A stretch of 64,000 nucleotides of DNA from Microvirga massiliensis (lineage in GTDB: Bacteria > Pseudomonadota > Alphaproteobacteria > Rhizobiales > Beijerinckiaceae), in NCBI RefSeq assembly GCF_001006805.1, contig NZ_LN811358.1, positions 284,879-348,878 on the forward strand. The letters run 5' to 3'. Position 1 is the stretch's first letter. Every line of letters starts with the position of its first letter. Position numbers and translations under genes: made by a program. The notes beneath the pieces are model-generated. The model saw only the letters and a program-made list of their open reading frames with translations, did not search any database and was not told the origin of the DNA. Below are positions 1-9,172 of the stretch, in pieces.

Positions 1-222
1 TCCCTGGGTCTCATCGCCGGGGGCGCGGTCGGGAACGCCATCGACCGCATCGCCCATGGCGCGGTGTTCGACTTCATCCATTTCCACGTGATGTCGTTCT
101 CGTGGTACGTCTTCAATGTGGCAGACGCGGCCATCGTTGCGGGTGTTCTCGGGCTCCTCTATGACTCCTTCGTCATCGAGAAGAGGCGGAGTGGCCCAAG
201 ATCACGGCGGGCCGGAGCATGA
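1..222 (+). CDS. lspA: Signal peptidase II, C-terminal part (5' end outside window)
   Basis: Inner-membrane aspartyl peptidase that cleaves prolipoprotein signal peptides ahead of the lipidated cysteine. Only the last 73 codons are present, reading in frame 1 from the first base. Both family signatures carrying the catalytic aspartates are visible: GNAIDR (fragment residues 11-16) and FNVADAAI (39-46), followed by a last hydrophobic segment and a basic tail. The usual length is about 160-170 residues, so roughly half is missing because of the window edge, not mutation. It heads the same-strand series continuing with an exported unknown and the M16 pair, an order common in Hyphomicrobiales. 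Confidence 0.93.
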   Translation, partial: SLGLIAGGAVGNAIDRIAHGAVFDFIHFHVMSFSWYVFNVADAAIVAGVLGLLYDSFVIEKRRSGPRSRRAGA

Positions 223-343
223 CCCGGCGTGAACGCCACATGTTCGCCGGAATGGAGCATCAGGCCTGCGGGCGCATGATCCGGTCTCGAGGCCGAGGAG
301 ACCAGGGCGGTAAAAGCCCAGGGGAAGACTAGGTGGGGTTGCT

Positions 344-952
344 ATGAAGCATGCGCGTTTCAGTTCCTTGCTCGTCTGCGCGGCTGCGCTGGCGCTTGCT
401 ACCGCTCTGCCGGCTGCGGCGCAGGAAGAGGGCGCAGCGGTGAAGAGCCTCCTCGGGAACATGGGGATCATCCCGAAGGATCCGCCGCGGATCGATTATC
501 GGGAGCGCGCTCCGCTCGTGGTGCCGCCCCAGTTGAACCTTCCTCCGCCGGTCGATTCGAAGGCCGTCGAGGCACACGCCAGCTGGCCCCGGGATCCCGA
601 CGTCGCAGCTGCCCGGCGCGAAGCCGCGGAAGCGTCGAAGCGCTACGAGGAGACCGACTATTATCGCCTGAACCGTAATTCGCGGCTCAGCATCGAGGAG
701 CTACGGGGCTATGGTCGGCGGCCAGGTGCACAGATTACGACCCCGTACCGAGGACCGAGCGAGAAATCCAGGCTCGAACCGGAGGAGTTGCGCACGCCCA
801 GCCAACTCGCGGAGCGCAACTCCGCGCCGCTCGAGCGGCGCTACTTGAGTGATCCGCCGGCGGGTCTGCTGAGTCCGGCCCCCGGAGCGCCTGTGAAAGC
901 CACTCAGGAACCCCCGATCGACCACGCCTATGAGCGTTGGATGGGGCGCTGA
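344..952 (+). CDS. Exported hypothetical protein between lspA and the M16 peptidases
   Basis: The 202-residue product begins with a clear Sec signal peptide (basic MKHAR, hydrophobic core to about residue 22, ALPAAAQ cleavage region), so it should be periplasmic or, less likely, surface attached. No lipobox cysteine is seen. The mature part is polar and rich in Pro, Arg and Glu, with a conserved-looking LLGNMGIIPKDPPRIDYRER stretch right after the signal (about residues 36-55). I recognise no catalytic domain. Proteins of this kind sit between lspA and the M16 peptidase genes in related genomes, so a link to envelope protein processing is possible but unproven. ATG start chosen because the signal peptide begins there. 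Confidence 0.8.
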   Translation: MKHARFSSLLVCAAALALATALPAAAQEEGAAVKSLLGNMGIIPKDPPRIDYRERAPLVVPPQLNLPPPVDSKAVEAHASWPRDPDVAAARREAAEASKRYEETDYYRLNRNSRLSIEELRGYGRRPGAQITTPYRGPSEKSRLEPEELRTPSQLAERNSAPLERRYLSDPPAGLLSPAPGAPVKATQEPPIDHAYERWMGR

Positions 953-1078
953 CGATAGCCTCCCTCTCTCCTCCGCCGATCGTGTCGCATCGGCGCGATG
1001 TGCGGCTGCGCTTGCTTGTCGCACATCGCGGCATAAGTCCGTTGCGTCGAGTTACTGTTCCTTGCCGAGAGGTCTCCC

Positions 1079-2410
1079 TTGATCGCGAATAGCGCTTCTC
1101 CGCTCAGCTTGCGCACCGAGGCTTCGCCCCTTGGCGGAACGAATGGCGGAGGACCGCTCGTCCAGTCCTTCACGCTCGGTAATGGCCTCGATGTCGTCGT
1201 TGTCCCGGATCATCGCGTTCCGGTGGTGACGCACATGATCTGGTATCGGAACGGCTCCGCAGACGACCCGATCGGGAAGTCGGGCATCGCGCATTTCCTC
1301 GAGCATCTGATGTTCAAGGGGACGGAGCGGCATCCGGCCGGTGAATTCTCGAAGGTGGTCTCGAGCCTCGGTGGGCAGGAGAATGCCTTCACGTCGTTCG
1401 ATTACACCGCCTACTTTCAGCGGGTGGCACGTGAGCATCTTGGCACGATGATGGAGTTCGAAGCCGATCGCATGACCGGCTTGAGCTTCGACGAAAGCGT
1501 CGTCACGCCCGAGCGGGAAGTCGTGCTCGAGGAGCGGCGGATGCGTGTCGAAACGGATCCGTCGGCCCAGCTCTCCGAGGCCATGGCAGCCTCGCTCTTC
1601 ATGCATCACCCTTACGGTATCCCGATCATCGGCTGGATGCACGAGATCGAGGGGCTCACGCGCGAGGATGCGCTCTCCTATTACCGCCGGTTCTATACGC
1701 CGGAGAATGCGATCCTCGTAGTGGCGGGAGACGTTACCGCCGATACCGTGCGCCGGCTCGCGGAGGGGACCTATGGCCGGATCGCTCCGCGCGGATCGCG
1801 CCCCGTGCGTTTCCGGCCGCGGGAGCCAGAGCCTCGCGCCATGCGTCACCTCACAGTGGCGGATCCGAAAGTCGAGCAGCCGACGCTGCAGCGACTCTAC
1901 CTCGTTCCATCGAGCCAGACGGCCGAGAATGGCGAAGGGCAGGCGCTCGACCTCCTCGCCGAGGTGATCGGATCCGGCCCGACCTCCTTTCTCTATCGAA
2001 GGCTCGTCCTCGAGCGGCATGTCGCCGTGAATGCCGGAGCCTGGTACATGACCTCCGCGATGGACGACACCCGCTTCAGCGTCTACGCGGTTCCCGCACA
2101 GGGCGTCTCACTCGAGCAACTCGAGAAGGAAGTGGACGAGGCGCTGGCCAGCGTGCCCGGCGATGCGCTCGACCCCGCCGCGATCGAGCGTGCGAAAACC
2201 CGGCTTCTCGCGGAAACCGTCTATCAGACGGACAGCCAGTCGTCGCTTGCCCGCATCTATGGCTCCGCGCTCGCGATCGGTGAAACGATCGAGCAGGTGC
2301 AGCGGTGGCCGGAAGAAGTCGAAGCCGTCACGCGAGAGCAACTCGCTAGCGTCGCGGAGCGATATCTCGTGTCGCGCCGGTCGGTGACGGGTTACCTTGA
2401 GAAGGCATAA
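1079..2410 (+). CDS. M16 family zinc metallopeptidase, catalytic member of a tandem pair
   Basis: Pitrilysin-family (M16) peptidase of 443 residues. The inverted zinc motif HxxEH is present as HFLEH at residues 72-76, with the expected downstream Glu in EREVVLEERR (about 147-156), so it should bind zinc and be active. The single M16 N-domain plus C-domain length fits the half-size bacterial M16B type that works as a heterodimer with a non-catalytic partner; that partner is the next gene, starting 13 bp downstream. The only start compatible with an in-frame upstream stop (1034-1036) is TTG at 1079, preceded by AGAGG at 1068-1072. A cleavable signal peptide is not obvious. Substrate is unknown; small-peptide clearance in the periplasm is usual for the family. 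Confidence 0.92.
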   Translation: MIANSASPLSLRTEASPLGGTNGGGPLVQSFTLGNGLDVVVVPDHRVPVVTHMIWYRNGSADDPIGKSGIAHFLEHLMFKGTERHPAGEFSKVVSSLGGQENAFTSFDYTAYFQRVAREHLGTMMEFEADRMTGLSFDESVVTPEREVVLEERRMRVETDPSAQLSEAMAASLFMHHPYGIPIIGWMHEIEGLTREDALSYYRRFYTPENAILVVAGDVTADTVRRLAEGTYGRIAPRGSRPVRFRPREPEPRAMRHLTVADPKVEQPTLQRLYLVPSSQTAENGEGQALDLLAEVIGSGPTSFLYRRLVLERHVAVNAGAWYMTSAMDDTRFSVYAVPAQGVSLEQLEKEVDEALASVPGDALDPAAIERAKTRLLAETVYQTDSQSSLARIYGSALAIGETIEQVQRWPEEVEAVTREQLASVAERYLVSRRSVTGYLEKA

Positions 2411-2423
2411 GGGGAACATCTCG

Positions 2424-3707
2424 ATGACGATGAAGACCACCATCGCTTCACGGGATGCGTCGCCCACGGCCGTGACCACCTTCGTGACTCCGCAGGGGAT
2501 CGAAGTCTGGCAGGTCGCCTCCGACGTCGTTCCGCTCGTCGCGATGGCCTTCACCTTCGAAGGAGGGGCCGCCCAGGACCCGGCCGGTCGTCCGGGCGTC
2601 GCGCAGATGCTGGCACGCCTTCTCGACGAGGGCGCGGGCCCCTACGATTCCGATGCGTTCCAGGAGCGGATGGCGTCGCGCGCCATCGAGATCTCCTTCA
2701 ATGCCGGGCCCGATGCGACCGGAGGCTCGTTGAAGACCCTCGTCCGGCATGTCGACGAAGCTTTCGAACTCCTCCGGCTGGCGCTTGCAGAACCGCGCTT
2801 CGACTTGCCTGCGGTCGAGCGTGTGAGAGCCCAGACGGTTGCAGGCCTACGTTATCAGCAGAACGATCCCGGCGTGATGGCCACGCGGCGGTTCTTCGCA
2901 GAGGGCTTCCCGGGGCATCCCTATGGTCGGCCGACATCGGGCACGATCGAGAGCGTAGAGGCGATCACGCGCGATGATCTCGTCGCGCTCCATCGACGTG
3001 TCATGGGCCGGGATCGCGTGAAGGTCGCCGTCGTCGGGGCCATCGATGCGGAGCGACTCAGTCTGCTCGTCGACAAGGTCTTTGGCGAGCTTCCGGAGGC
3101 GGAACCCCTCACATCGGTTCCGCCCACGAGCCTTGGCGGGCGCGGTTCGCGCGTCGTCGTCGATCTCGACGTCCCGCAATCGGTCATCCGTTTCGGGACT
3201 GCCGGCATCCCGTGGCGCGATCCGGATTTCATCCCGGCCTATGTGCTCAACCACGTCCTAGGAGGAGGCGCCTTCACATCGCGTCTGTTCCAGGAGGTAC
3301 GTGAGAAGCGGGGCCTCGCTTACAGCGTCGGAACGTCTCTCGTGAGCTATCGGGCTGCGGCCATGACCTGGGGGTTCACGGCGACGAAGAACGAGCGCGT
3401 GGGCGAGTGCCTCGAAGTGATCGCCGGCGAACTGGCCCGTCTTCGCGCCGGGGGACCGACCGAGCAGGAATTGCAGAAGGCCAAGGACTATCTCGTCGGA
3501 TCCTACGCCCTCGGCTTCGACACATCGACGAAGATCGCCCACAATCTGGCGCAGATCGCGTTCGAGAACCTGGGCGTGGACTACGTGGCGCGCCGGAACG
3601 CGATGGTAACTGCCGTGACCGAGGAGGACGTGCAACGCGTCGCAGAGCGGATCCTCGGAGACGAGCGTCTGCTCGTCGTAATCGCAGGTCGGCCGACCGG
3701 CTTGTGA
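2424..3707 (+). CDS. M16 family peptidase-like protein, non-catalytic partner
   Basis: 427-residue M16 homologue in which the position of the zinc motif reads VAQMLARLLDEG, so the HxxEH ligands are gone; it cannot be a zinc peptidase on its own. The C-terminal M16 domain is well kept (GGGAFTSRLFQEVREKRGLAYS, conserved Arg/Tyr pair typical of substrate-binding halves). Such proteins pair with the catalytic subunit encoded just upstream, as in heterodimeric bacterial M16B enzymes and the alpha/beta subunits of mitochondrial processing peptidase. ATG at 2424 is taken as start because AAGGGG lies at 2408-2414; an upstream TTG at 2397 would overlap the preceding gene. Confidence 0.9.
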   Translation: MTMKTTIASRDASPTAVTTFVTPQGIEVWQVASDVVPLVAMAFTFEGGAAQDPAGRPGVAQMLARLLDEGAGPYDSDAFQERMASRAIEISFNAGPDATGGSLKTLVRHVDEAFELLRLALAEPRFDLPAVERVRAQTVAGLRYQQNDPGVMATRRFFAEGFPGHPYGRPTSGTIESVEAITRDDLVALHRRVMGRDRVKVAVVGAIDAERLSLLVDKVFGELPEAEPLTSVPPTSLGGRGSRVVVDLDVPQSVIRFGTAGIPWRDPDFIPAYVLNHVLGGGAFTSRLFQEVREKRGLAYSVGTSLVSYRAAAMTWGFTATKNERVGECLEVIAGELARLRAGGPTEQELQKAKDYLVGSYALGFDTSTKIAHNLAQIAFENLGVDYVARRNAMVTAVTEEDVQRVAERILGDERLLVVIAGRPTGL

Positions 3708-3921
3708 GCCAATTACGGATCCCGCCGTATTGGATGCTACACGTGTGATCCGCGACCCGGCATCGGGAGCCTCAGCCCTCCGGCTGAAGCCCTGCCGCTC
3801 CCAAGGCTTTGGGGCGCATGGCCTTTTCGGAAATCCGGACGCCGTTGGAAGCGCCATGCTCTAGCCCGGAAGCGTCCGCTGCCCTATCGTCCGCGTCCTG
3901 GAGTCAGTCGGAGCGTCTTTG

Positions 3922-5244
3922 ATGGGCCTGCAGCAGACGATCGATCTCGCACTCGAATCCCGGATCGGCGACGGAGGTTTGGCGCAGGAGGCGCTCGACA
4001 AGGCGTCGGCTCGGGTCGAGAAGGCCGTCGAGCGCCTGCGGGACGAGGAGCGGACGGGCCGACTGGCGCTCCTGCGACTGCCCTCGACCACGGTCGATCT
4101 TGCCGAGATTCGCAGCGCCGCGTCCATGCTTCGTCAGGACGCCACCGATGTCGTCGTGCTCGGGACGGGCGGGTCGAGCCTGGGCGGGCAGACGCTTGCG
4201 CAACTGAAGGATTATGCGGTCCCCGGGGCCGGTCGCTTCACGGATGCCCCGCGCATCCACTTCCTCGACAATCTGGATCCCGTCACCTTCGAGCACATTC
4301 TGCACCGGCTTCCTCTCTCCACGACCCGCTTTGTCGCCGTGTCGAAATCGGGCGGCACGGGTGAGACCCTGATGCAGACGATTGCCGTGCTCTCGGCCCT
4401 GCATCGGGCAGGCCTGAAAGCATCACCCGCCGAGTCGATTCTCGGGCTGTCCGAACCACGCCGCCCAGGCGTGCGAAATGCTCTGCGCGATCTTCTCGAG
4501 CCGGAGGGCGTCCGGTTCCTCGATCACCACACCGGAGTGGGCGGACGCTACTCAGTGCTCACCAATGTCGGCCTCCTGCCGGCCGCAGTCATGGGGCTCG
4601 ATCCCGCAGCCGTACGGGCTGGCGCAGCCGAGGCCCTGGCGCCAGTGCTCTCCGGCAAAAGGATTAAAGAGATACCCGCCGCACTGGGGGCTGCCCTGTC
4701 GGTCGCCGCGATGGAGCACGGGAAGGCGATCACGGTCATTGCTGCCTATGCGGATCGCCTCGAGCGGTTTACCCGCTGGTGGGTGCAGCTCTGGGCGGAG
4801 AGTCTGGGCAAGGACGGCAAGGGCTCTCAGCCGGTCGCTGCGATCGGACCGGTCGATCAGCACAGCCAGCTGCAGCTCTATCTGGCCGGGCCGAAGGATA
4901 AGCTGTTTACCGTCATCACGACGGCCGTGGCAGGCATCGGCCCGGTGATCGACGCACAGCTCGCCAAGCGGGCCGGCGAAGCGGGTTTCGCGGGCAAGCA
5001 CATCGGAGATCTCGTCGCCGCCCAGGGACGCGCCACCGCGGATACGCTGGCCCGGAATGGCCGCCCGACCCGGCAGATCCATCTCGAGCGTCTCAACGAG
5101 AAGATGCTCGGAGAACTCCTCATGCATTTCATGCTCGAGACCATCCTCGCTGGCTGTGCCATGGGTGTCGATCCTTTCGATCAGCCGGCCGTCGAGGAGG
5201 GTAAGATTCTCGCGAAGAAGTATCTCGCGGGTGAGGCCGACTGA
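3922..5244 (+). CDS. pgi: Glucose-6-phosphate isomerase
   Basis: Interconverts glucose 6-phosphate and fructose 6-phosphate in the cytoplasm. The 440-residue product has the two SIS-type sugar-phosphate segments: VVLGTGGSSLGGQT near residue 80 and VAVSKSGGTGET near residue 140, plus QHSQLQLYLAGP near residue 315, equivalent to the family signature with the catalytic region. It is about 100 residues shorter than the E. coli enzyme and closer to the compact Gram-positive-like size, which is found in several alphaproteobacteria. A TTG codon immediately precedes the ATG; the ATG is preferred. It is followed after 8 bp by mutL and is probably co-transcribed with it. The 214-bp gap before it shows no recognisable element. 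Confidence 0.93.
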   Translation: MGLQQTIDLALESRIGDGGLAQEALDKASARVEKAVERLRDEERTGRLALLRLPSTTVDLAEIRSAASMLRQDATDVVVLGTGGSSLGGQTLAQLKDYAVPGAGRFTDAPRIHFLDNLDPVTFEHILHRLPLSTTRFVAVSKSGGTGETLMQTIAVLSALHRAGLKASPAESILGLSEPRRPGVRNALRDLLEPEGVRFLDHHTGVGGRYSVLTNVGLLPAAVMGLDPAAVRAGAAEALAPVLSGKRIKEIPAALGAALSVAAMEHGKAITVIAAYADRLERFTRWWVQLWAESLGKDGKGSQPVAAIGPVDQHSQLQLYLAGPKDKLFTVITTAVAGIGPVIDAQLAKRAGEAGFAGKHIGDLVAAQGRATADTLARNGRPTRQIHLERLNEKMLGELLMHFMLETILAGCAMGVDPFDQPAVEEGKILAKKYLAGEAD

Positions 5245-5252
5245 GGCGAGGC

Positions 5253-7085
5253 ATGCCCGTTCGCCGACTCGATCCCGTTCTGATCGACCGCATTGCTGCG
5301 GGGGAGGTGGTCGAACGTCCCGCAGCAGTCGTGAAAGAACTTGTCGAGAATGCTCTCGATGCCGGCGCGACCTCGATCGAGGTCGCCATCGAGGCCGGTG
5401 GGCGCCGTCTGATCCGCGTCGTCGACAACGGGCGCGGCATGACTCCGGGCGACCTCGATCTCGCCGTCGAGCGACATGCCACGTCGAAGCTGCCCGACGG
5501 CGATCTCTTTGCCATTGAGACGCTGGGCTTCAGGGGCGAGGCATTGCCGTCGATCGGCGCTGTCGCGCATCTGTCGATCATCACGCGCATCGCCGATGCG
5601 GCGACTGGCTCCACCATCGTTGTCGAGTCCGGTCGCAAGGGCGAGGTCCGGCCGATTGCCGCCGCCCTTGGAACACGCGTCGAGGTGCGCGATCTCTTCG
5701 GTGCCGTGCCGGCTCGCCTGAAGTTCCTGAAGAGTGACCGCAGCGAGGCGCAGGCCGTGGCGGAGACGATCCGCCGTCTCGCCATTGCACATCCGGGTGT
5801 ACGCTTCACGCTTGCCGGGGACCACATCACCCCGTTCAGCTTCGCTGCCGAATCTCCGGATCGGACCGGCTTGCTGCGTCGCGCAGGTCGCGTTCTCGGC
5901 TCCGAGTTCAGCGAGAACTCCGTGCCCGTGGACGTCTCGCGGGAAGGCGTTTCCGTGCGGGGCTTTGCCGGCCTGCCGACCTACCATCGTGGCGCAGCCA
6001 CGCACGTCCATTTCGTCGTCAATGGCCGGCCCGTGCGCGACAAGCTGCTCTTGGGTGCCGTTCGTGCCGCCTATGCCGACGTGATGCCGCGGGAGCGCCA
6101 CCCGGTGCTCGCACTCATGCTCGAACTCGATCCCGGCTCCGTTGATGTCAACGTCCATCCGGCGAAGACGGAAGTGCGCTTCCGGGACCAGTCGCTTGTG
6201 CGCGGCCTCGTGATCGCAGCGCTCAACGAAGCCATATTGCGCGGCGGCTTTCGCGCTGCGAGTACCGGCGGCACGCGCACGCTCGAGAGCCTGCGTCCCG
6301 AGAGGGGCGGCATGCGTCCGCACGTCGTTTCCGCCCAGGTACCATCCTTCCGGCACGCCTCCACCTTCGCAGGATGGCAGGCGCCGCTGGAACCTGCACA
6401 CGGGAACACCGGCTTTCGAGAGGACGCTCCGGCGCTTCCGGGCGTGTCGGCTCCATCGGCCGACATCCGCACCGTGCCAACGCATGCCGAAGCATCTCTC
6501 GACTCACCGCTCGGCGCTGCGCGAGCACAGATTCACGGGACTTACATCGTTGCGCAGACGCGGGACGGCATCGTCATCGTCGACCAGCACGCGGCCCATG
6601 AACGGCTCGTCTACGAGCGGCTGAAGCGCGAGCGTGCGGAACGGTCCGTGGCCCGACAACTCCTCCTCATCCCGGAGGTCGTCGAACTCGAACCCGTCGA
6701 AGCCGACCGCGTGACCGCGGCGCAGCAGGAACTCGAAGAACTCGGACTCGTGATCGAAAGCTTCGGGTTGGGCGCGGTGCTCGTGCGCGAAGTGCCGGCC
6801 GCGCTCGCCGGGGGACGCATCAAGGCGATGGTGCAGGATGTCGCCGACGCTCTCGCGGAAGCGGATGACGGGCGTACCGCCGTGAGCGAACGCATGGATG
6901 CCCTGCTCTCGCGAATGGCCTGCCATGGTTCGGTGCGGGCCGGACGCCGGCTGAAGCCGGAGGAAATGGATGCGCTCCTGCGCGAAATGGAAGCCACGCC
7001 CTTGTCGGGCCAGTGTAACCACGGCCGGCCAACCTATGTGGAGTTGAAACTCTCGGACATCGAGCGATTGTTCGGTCGGCGGTAA
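5253..7085 (+). CDS. mutL: DNA mismatch repair protein MutL (endonuclease type)
   Basis: 610 residues. The N-terminal GHKL ATPase carries ELVENALDAGA (about residues 29-39), DNGRGM and GFRGEAL, and the transducer domain NVHPAKTEVRF. The C-terminal dimerisation domain holds the metal-dependent nicking-endonuclease motif DQHAAHERLVYE (DQHA-x2-E-x4-E) and the accompanying ACHGSVRAG and QCNHGRPT motifs, so this is the intrinsically nicking MutL found in organisms without MutH, as expected for alphaproteobacteria. The linker (about residues 330-420) is poorly conserved and Pro/Ala/Arg rich. It lies 8 bp after pgi on the same strand and ends before a strong hairpin at 7220-7251. Confidence 0.96.
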   Translation: MPVRRLDPVLIDRIAAGEVVERPAAVVKELVENALDAGATSIEVAIEAGGRRLIRVVDNGRGMTPGDLDLAVERHATSKLPDGDLFAIETLGFRGEALPSIGAVAHLSIITRIADAATGSTIVVESGRKGEVRPIAAALGTRVEVRDLFGAVPARLKFLKSDRSEAQAVAETIRRLAIAHPGVRFTLAGDHITPFSFAAESPDRTGLLRRAGRVLGSEFSENSVPVDVSREGVSVRGFAGLPTYHRGAATHVHFVVNGRPVRDKLLLGAVRAAYADVMPRERHPVLALMLELDPGSVDVNVHPAKTEVRFRDQSLVRGLVIAALNEAILRGGFRAASTGGTRTLESLRPERGGMRPHVVSAQVPSFRHASTFAGWQAPLEPAHGNTGFREDAPALPGVSAPSADIRTVPTHAEASLDSPLGAARAQIHGTYIVAQTRDGIVIVDQHAAHERLVYERLKRERAERSVARQLLLIPEVVELEPVEADRVTAAQQELEELGLVIESFGLGAVLVREVPAALAGGRIKAMVQDVADALAEADDGRTAVSERMDALLSRMACHGSVRAGRRLKPEEMDALLREMEATPLSGQCNHGRPTYVELKLSDIERLFGRR

Positions 7086-7219
7086 GGAGCGCTGCCGAGA
7101 GTACACATGAGCGGCGCATTGCCTGTCGCATCAACCGCGCGTCGCTTCCGTCAGCACATAGTGATCCGGCGACACGTCGATTACGTCGTGGGTGATCGAG
7201 ACCGCCCTGTCCAAAGGCA

Positions 7220-7251
7220 AGAGCCGATTCCGCTGTCACGGAATCGGCTCT
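7220..7251. terminator. Perfect 12-bp inverted repeat between convergent mutL and LuxR-type gene
   Basis: AGAGCCGATTCC at 7220-7231 is exactly complementary to GGAATCGGCTCT at 7240-7251, leaving an 8-base loop. It lies in the 341-bp gap between the mutL stop (7085) and the stop of the converging regulator gene (7427). There is no U-run on either side, so it may be a bidirectional terminator, a transcript-stabilising 3' hairpin or a protein-binding palindrome. Nothing else is recognisable in the gap. Confidence 0.6.
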
Positions 7252-7426
7252 CAACTTCAGCGACCTGCATTTCTTGACGCCGAACCGGATATGCTTCGCC
7301 TGAAGTCACCTCGGTTTGAGATTGCAGACTCCACCTCGGGTAAGCGTTCCGCTCTGCTGCGTCGTGAGAACCTGTCTCGCTAGTCCTGTCAAAGTGCAGG
7401 AGACTTAAGCCCTGAGGGCTGCCGCT

Positions 7427-8221
7427 TCAGTGGTTCTCCAGCATCATCCGGCGCCGATCCTCGGCCGCGAACAGTTCGGCTGTCTTGAATGCCACCTCCG
7501 TCCGGTTCCTGGCCTTGAGCTTCTTCATGATGTTGCGGACATGAACCTTCACCGTGCTCTCGCACATGTTGAGTTCATACGCGATCATCTTGTTGGCTTT
7601 CCCCTCGCGCAAGGCTTTCAGCACCGCTGTCTGACGGCTCGTGAAACCGCTTCCGCTATTCTCGGCGACAGTCTGATCCGAGGTCTCGATCGTGCGGCGG
7701 CAGGTCAGAAGGCTGCTGACGGGAACGTATGTTCCGCCGGCAGCGACCAAGTGCATTGCCTCGACCGCAACGCTGAGCGGTACGCTCGAAGGGATGTATC
7801 CCTGCACACCATTGTTCAGGGCACCGATGATATCCTCCGGATCTTCTTCGTCCGAGAGGAGTACGACCGGAGGGGCGCCCGGCCCTTGCTTGATGAGCGT
7901 CAGTTCGCGCGCGAGTTCCTGACTGTGGAGCCGGCCCTGGTTGACGTGCAGTATAACCAGGCAAGCAGGCGCCGCTTCTTGCCGCTGTTCCAGCCATTCG
8001 GCTGCCGATGAGAACGACAGGATCGCGGAGCCGGTGTCAGTTGCCTTCAGGGCGTGAGCGAGGCACTCGCGGCTCAGCACCCTGTGATCGATGAGTACGA
8101 TCGTCCGCTCAGCTGGAGGCGGCATCTGATTAAGCACATCGCCCTCCAATTCCTTTGTTCTTGGAGATCCGTTAGGCCGCGACTTCTCCGCTCGCTCCGG
8201 GACTGAATGCAAATCAATCAT
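7427..8221 (-). CDS. LuxR-family response-regulator-like transcription factor with degenerate receiver
   Basis: 264 residues. After a 38-residue polar extension, residues 40-160 resemble a CheY-type receiver (TIVLIDHRVLSRECLAHAL, then LVILHVNQ), and residues about 190-255 are a typical LuxR/NarL helix-turn-helix (FTSRQTAVLKALREGKANKM, ESTVKVHVRNIMKKL). The position that normally holds the phosphorylated Asp of beta-3 is His92 in ILHVN, and the acidic pair is reduced to a single Asp45, so ordinary phosphorylation by a histidine kinase is unlikely. No sensor kinase gene is nearby. ATG at 8221 has AAGGGCGG about 6 bases upstream. Target genes unknown. Confidence 0.88.
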   Translation of the reverse strand: MIDLHSVPERAEKSRPNGSPRTKELEGDVLNQMPPPAERTIVLIDHRVLSRECLAHALKATDTGSAILSFSSAAEWLEQRQEAAPACLVILHVNQGRLHSQELARELTLIKQGPGAPPVVLLSDEEDPEDIIGALNNGVQGYIPSSVPLSVAVEAMHLVAAGGTYVPVSSLLTCRRTIETSDQTVAENSGSGFTSRQTAVLKALREGKANKMIAYELNMCESTVKVHVRNIMKKLKARNRTEVAFKTAELFAAEDRRRMMLENH

Positions 8222-9144
8222 GTTGCCGCCCTTTCACTTTCTCAGAAGTTCCACTTCGAATGACCTCGAAGAAACTTTTCGTCTGTATCGGGATGCACTC
8301 GGGCACTGAGCGAAGCCAGATGCCGGCGACCGAGCAGATCCGTCTCTCATCCTCGAGATTTACGCATTACGCACGACTAGCGCTTCACGCCCGGAGGTGG
8401 CTCGTGACAAGGACGATGCGCAGTTCCATACCAGAGTAATCGGCTGTTTGCCTCTCCAGGCCGGAATGCATGTCCTCCACGATATTCAAGCCCGGGATGC
8501 CCCGTGCTCGCTACCCATTCCCTACGCGAACCGGAACTCGGCACAATCATCCGTGAGGAAGAGTACCCCACGGAGTGAAGGAGGCATTGAACGCAACCTC
8601 GTCGTGGGTGCCCAAGAGTAACCTGTCGCTTCCGCTGCAAGCTTCCCAAGAGACGCCGCAGATCTTGAAAACCTATCGGCCACTCGAGACGCGCTAAGCC
8701 ATTGTTCTGACGCGGCATGCACCGGAAGATACCCGAACCAGGTCGGAGCGCGAGTGTTTGGCGGGATACTCGCTACCCCCACGGTCAACAACATTAACGT
8801 AAATTTAACATCGCGCAAGGGCTTGATCTATTGCTGTCGACGTGCCGCTTGCCCAAGTGGGTCGCACCTTCCCCTACGGCCGATCAGGTCGATGGCTTGG
8901 ATCATCTGGAGAAATCAGGCCGGATCTCCCTTGATGCCTGCCGAAGTCATGGCGAATGCTGTCCATCCGGGAGGCCGGCTCCGCCTCATGGCGGTGTCAT
9001 GCTACTCCTTAAGAGGTAGCTTCCCGCCTGGTCATCCAGGAGCCTCTATGGGAGCGGGAGCGATGCCGGATAGGGCCTTCCGCTTCGACGCGGACGCTCC
9101 GGAGAGCCCGCTCCGAGCCTGCCTTCACATCCTTCCTTGGATAT
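8222..9144. other. Gene-poor interval between the LuxR-type gene and the DUF6894 gene
   Basis: About 920 bp in which no open frame shows convincing protein-like composition, conserved motifs or a good ribosome binding site. Base composition drops locally, most clearly around 8785-8815 (AT-rich, with TTAACGTAAATTTAA), which could be a promoter region or a binding site for the divergent regulator, but no -35/-10 pair stands out. I see no tRNA, riboswitch or repeat here. It may hold an unrecognised small RNA or a decayed gene. Confidence 0.4.
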
Positions 9145-9172
9145 GCTCGATCAGCGGAAGGATTGATCGAGC
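9145..9172 (-). terminator. Hairpin at the 3' end of the DUF6894 gene
   Basis: GCTCGATCA (9145-9153) pairs exactly with TGATCGAGC (9164-9172) across a 10-base loop and overlaps the stop codon (9151-9153) of the minus-strand gene. A third partial copy, TGATCGAGC, follows at 9174-9182. There is no clear T-run, so intrinsic termination is only a possibility. Confidence 0.35.
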
